Source: Succinivibrio sp. (GTDB lineage Bacteria > Pseudomonadota > Gammaproteobacteria > Enterobacterales > Succinivibrionaceae). Taken from it: a DNA stretch of 7,597 bases. Under the pieces are notes generated by a model. It had not been told where the DNA came from, searched no databases, and saw nothing but the letters and a program-made list of their open reading frames with translations. Below, one piece after another: positions 6,116-7,597 of the stretch. Each line of letters starts with the position of its first letter. The first letter of the stretch is position 1. The position numbers and the translations under genes are program-made. The stretch lies in NCBI GenBank assembly GCA_017959135.1, contig JAGDBH010000036.1, forward strand, positions 1 to 7,597. Direction: 5' to 3'.

Positions 6116-7597
6116 TAAAATACTCTCCTTTTGAATATTCTGACTGTCGATTTTTAATACAGTCAGTCTTAAGGCATTGACTACTACACAGACAGAACTT
6201 ATTCCCATGAGTACCGAGCACAGCATCGGAGGCAATGTTATCTCATAAGCCGGATACAGCACTCCGCAGGCTACAGGAATAGTCAGAACATTATATACAA
6301 CAGCCCAGAACAGATTCTGCTTGATGTTTCTCATTGTTGCACGAGAAATCAGAAAGGCATTGTAGATATCGGTAAGTCTTTCCTTTAAAAGAATAACATC
6401 ACATGAGGATAAGGCAATATCCATTGAGCCTTTAAGGCCTACACCCACGTCAGCCTGAGAAAGAGATGCCGAATCATTGATTCCATCTCCAACCATAATT
6501 ACCTTTCTTCCCTGATTCTGAAGCTCTTTTATCTTATTAAGCTTATCCTCAGGCAAAAGACGCGAGGAGTAATCTGATATACCAAGCTTTCCTGCAATCT
6601 GCTCTGCGGTATTCTCAGCATCTCCTGTCAGCATAATGGTTTTAATCTGAGAACTCTTAAAGTCTGAGATAAGATTATAGCTGTCATCCTTTAACGGATC
6701 TGATAGTACAAAATAGGCAACCGCATGTGTATCATCTGTCAGGAAGACAACACTTGAACCGCCGTTTACATAGGATTCAATCTGATAGACCACATCAGCT
6801 GTAAGACTGATTCCAAGTTTTAAAAGCAGCTTTTCATTGCCAACATAATACTTTCTGCCACCTATTGTGCCTGAAACACCGACACCTTTCTCAAAGCTGT
6901 AATCCTCAACGTCTATAAGAGCCGCAGAAGGTGAATAGAAAGCTCTGGCTATAGGATGAGAGCTTTTACCTTCAATTGATGCAGCGTACAGGTAAGCAAT
7001 ATTCAGAGGTACATTTTCATCAAGACTCTCCTTAGCAACCACACTGACACTTCCTGTGGTTAAGGTTCCAGTCTTGTCAAAGGCAATCACATCTGCACGG
7101 CCTAAAATCTCCAGAGCCTCAGGTGATTTGAAGATAATACCCTCGCGGGCTGCTCTTCCGGTACCTGCCATAATTGCAACAGGTGTAGCCAGACCTAAGG
7201 CACATGGACAGGATACAACCAGTACACTGATGGCAAAGGTCAGGGATAGCGAGAATTGTGCACTTAAAATAAAGTACCAGACGATAAAGGTCAGAGCTGA
7301 TAAGGCAAAAATCGCAGGTACAAAATATGAAGCTGCAACATCAGCGATTCTTGCAATCGGTACCTTTGTCTGAGCGGTATTCTCCACCATTTTAATAATC
7401 TTGGATAAGGTGGTTTCCTCACCAACCTTCAAAACCTCAACCTCAATGTAGCCATCAAGAACAAAGGTTGCAGATTTAACTTCGCTTCCTGTCTCTTTCT
7501 TTACAGGACGGCTCTCTCCGCTTAAGGCACTCTCATCAATGTGGGCTGAACCGCTTAAAACCACACCGTCAATGCCGATCTTGTCACCTGCCTTAAG
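5906..7597 (-). CDS. copA: Cu(I)-translocating P-type ATPase with C-terminal CopZ-like domain (5' end cut)
   Basis: The frame stays open to the right edge; 563 residues are visible, starting in the actuator domain. Counting from the first visible residue, the SGES loop of the actuator domain is at 26-29, the metal-binding CPC in a membrane helix at 130-132, the phosphorylated Asp174 in DKTGTLT, the P1B-type HP at 214-215, TGD at 324-326 and GDGIND at 370-375. Late membrane helices carry a YN pair (435-436) and a SSV-x-VVVNALRL segment, typical of Cu(I) exporters. The enzyme uses ATP to pump Cu(I) out of the cytoplasm. Where family members usually end (NALRL), this one continues through a linker of about 16 residues into a 69-residue heavy-metal-associated domain with GMMCNHC (Cys506 and Cys509). 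A GTG at 7564 is internal, since the actuator motif runs upstream of it. The N-terminal metal-binding domains and first membrane helices lie outside the window. Ag(I) as a further substrate cannot be excluded. Confidence 0.93.
   Translation of the reverse strand, partial: LKAGDKIGIDGVVLSGSAHIDESALSGESRPVKKETGSEVKSATFVLDGYIEVEVLKVGEETTLSKIIKMVENTAQTKVPIARIADVAASYFVPAIFALSALTFIVWYFILSAQFSLSLTFAISVLVVSCPCALGLATPVAIMAGTGRAAREGIIFKSPEALEILGRADVIAFDKTGTLTTGSVSVVAKESLDENVPLNIAYLYAASIEGKSSHPIARAFYSPSAALIDVEDYSFEKGVGVSGTIGGRKYYVGNEKLLLKLGISLTADVVYQIESYVNGGSSVVFLTDDTHAVAYFVLSDPLKDDSYNLISDFKSSQIKTIMLTGDAENTAEQIAGKLGISDYSSRLLPEDKLNKIKELQNQGRKVIMVGDGINDSASLSQADVGVGLKGSMDIALSSCDVILLKERLTDIYNAFLISRATMRNIKQNLFWAVVYNVLTIPVACGVLYPAYEITLPPMLCSVLMGISSVCVVVNALRLTVLKIDSQNIQKESILMKKTISIEGMMCNHCTSSVKKSLEALPNVSDVEVSLEDKCATLNTKDETSDALLNAAVESAGFKVTQIK
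6123..6129 (-). promoter_or_regulatory. Strong internal Shine-Dalgarno before the CopZ-like domain
   Basis: AGGAGAG on the minus strand with a 7-nt spacer to an in-frame ATG. It encodes part of the linker (Lys-Glu-Ser) of the fused ATPase. A near-ideal site at the exact domain boundary is unlikely to be accidental and supports internal initiation or a former gene border. Confidence 0.6.

Noticed and set aside
7056..7373. Plus-strand open frame of 105 codons
   Set aside because: It lies wholly opposite the conserved ATPase coding region, has no family resemblance, and is best explained as a shadow frame. The shorter plus-strand frames at 607-798, 2318-2560, 3528-3728, 4125-4400 and 4811-5038 are rejected for the same reason.
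7562..7564. GTG as the true start of the copper ATPase
   Set aside because: The codons upstream to the edge read on in frame as LKAGDKIGIDG, the normal actuator-domain sequence, so the gene continues beyond the window.

Overview
All credible genes in this window lie on the minus strand, so the text reads from the right edge to the left. The content suggests an anaerobic or microaerophilic Gram-negative bacterium. It has moderate-to-low GC, an Azotobacter-like NifU/NifS Fe-S assembly pair, a Cu(I)-type P-type ATPase, and membrane-bound GGDEF proteins in tandem. A gammaproteobacterium of the Succinivibrionaceae type would fit, but that is an inference from general resemblance. No rRNA, tRNA or marker gene settles it, and no nitrogenase genes are visible, so the NIF-type genes may serve general Fe-S assembly.

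Right block (about 3145-7597): a Cu(I)-exporting P1B-ATPase, cut by the right edge, ends in a fused C-terminal heavy-metal-associated (CopZ-like) domain. That domain has its own in-frame ATG and a strong Shine-Dalgarno sequence, so a free chaperone may also be made. The ATPase stop overlaps the start of an Lrp/AsnC-family regulator (ATGA overlap). The regulator is followed after 37 bp by nifU, then after 15 bp by nifS, then by a long hairpin that looks like a transcription terminator. The packing suggests one transcription unit joining copper efflux with Fe-S cluster assembly. This NifU keeps all seven cysteines of its first two domains but has lost the CxxC of its C-terminal Nfu domain.

Intergenic stretch (2849-3187): no gene. 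It holds the terminator, a second small hairpin, a candidate promoter and a structured leader for the next block.

Left block (1-2848): three co-oriented genes for integral membrane proteins. The first (GTG start) has a complete, apparently active diguanylate cyclase domain. The second overlaps it by 14 bp and has a clearly degenerate GGDEF domain. The third starts 13 bp after the second and is cut by the left edge; its membrane region resembles that of the second, so it is probably another family member. Together they look like a translationally coupled cassette for c-di-GMP signalling in which an active cyclase sits beside a likely non-catalytic paralogue.
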